From positions 88,410 through 113,329 of the forward strand of contig MU646605.1 in assembly GCA_026770585.1 (NCBI GenBank): DNA of 24,920 nucleotides, written 5' to 3'. The notes beneath the pieces were generated by a model that was not told the origin of the DNA, made no database searches, and saw nothing but the letters and a program-made list of their open reading frames with translations. The translations under genes and the position numbers were made by a program. Origin of the DNA: Baffinella frigidus (taxonomy: Eukaryota > Cryptophyceae > Cryptomonadales > Baffinellaceae). Positions within the stretch are counted from its first letter, which is position 1; every line of letters begins with the position of its first letter. Below, piece by piece: positions 24,567 to 24,920 of the stretch.

Positions 24567-24920
24567 GGTGAAGCTTCAATACCCAAAACCCTAAATCCTA
24601 AATAATAAACCCTAAATTCCAAACCCTAAGCCCTCAGCCCTCAGCCCTGAAACCTAAAACCTAAAACCTACAACCTAAATCCTACACCTTCAACCCCAGA
24701 TCCCAGACCCTAAAGCCTACAATCCTAAACCGTACATCCTAAACCCTAAACCTCAAACCCTAAAACCTAAACCCTAAACCCTTAACCATCAACCCTCAAC
24801 CCTACCACCTCCAACCCACCACCTAAATCCCAAACTCCAAACCCCAAACCCCAAACCCCAAACCCCAAACCCCAAACCCCACACCCCAAACCCCACACCC
24901 CAAACCCCAAACCCCACACC
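24567..24920. repeat. CCCTAAA / CCCCAAA array to the window edge
   Basis: Very degenerate CCCTAAA units grade into CCCCAAA and CCCCACA units from about 24830 to the end. Sense orientation for the PP2C gene is CCCTAAA. Probably intronic, like the other arrays; a chromosome end cannot be excluded from this window alone. Confidence 0.85.

Noticed and set aside
24567-24920. Chromosome end (true telomere)
   Set aside because: The array is very degenerate, similar to the clearly interstitial arrays here, and lies in what should be the next PP2C intron; not provable from this window.
1-24920. tRNA, rRNA, snRNA genes or an autonomous transposase
   Set aside because: No cloverleaf, rRNA core or transposase motif was recognised by eye on either strand; a covariance-model or profile search would be needed to exclude small RNAs.

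Overview
The window looks like a GC-rich nuclear genome of a unicellular eukaryote. Its genes are split into many small exons (about 45-340 nt) and the introns are long and packed with repeats. TTTAGGG-type heptamer arrays, (CT)n and (GCC)n microsatellites and short palindromic MITE-like elements are abundant. No operon, Shine-Dalgarno, tRNA or rRNA signal was seen. The heptamer fits algae, plants and several protists. From memory only, the palindrome family whose frames read '..RGTSLIRN..' and 'MSEVPLY' occurs in cryptophyte data; this is a weak, unchecked hint, so the species is left open.

I rebuilt four spliced genes by joining exons through homology, splice sites and matching phases. (1) A minus-strand gene starting at 5823 and running off the left edge encodes a coiled-coil protein with the FAM184 N-terminal motif; eight exons are visible. 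(2) A plus-strand gene, 6122-13968, encodes a WIPI/ATG18 (PROPPIN) seven-bladed beta-propeller in about 13 exons. (3) A minus-strand gene, 22383-15996, encodes mitochondrial ribosomal protein uL15m in nine exons, with a long arginine-rich presequence. (4) A plus-strand gene from 22565 running off the right edge is a PP2C-type phosphatase with the DGHGG metal motif. Genes 1/2 and 3/4 are two head-to-head pairs with short (298 and 181 bp) shared upstream regions. Genes 2 and 3 converge on a repeat-rich gap at 13969-15995.

The most striking pattern is in the introns. Decayed copies of exon edges, each with its splice site, lie beside the exon they copy. Copies of a 3' splice acceptor plus exon start always sit upstream of the true exon. 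Copies of an exon end plus 5' donor always sit downstream. This was seen in all four genes. Telomere-like heptamer arrays form much of several introns, usually with CCCTAAA on the sense strand. A 15-base motif is shared by both divergent upstream regions. A filled-site/empty-site pair in uL15m intron 8 shows that one palindromic element has been mobile.

Layout: 1-5823 FAM184-like gene with a large foldback at 425-633; 5824-6121 bidirectional upstream region; 6122-13968 WIPI/ATG18 with a 90-N gap at 13147-13236; 13969-15995 MITE cluster; 15996-22383 uL15m; 22384-22564 bidirectional upstream region; 22565-24216 PP2C; 24217-24920 intron or unassigned sequence ending in a CCCTAAA/CCCCAAA array.
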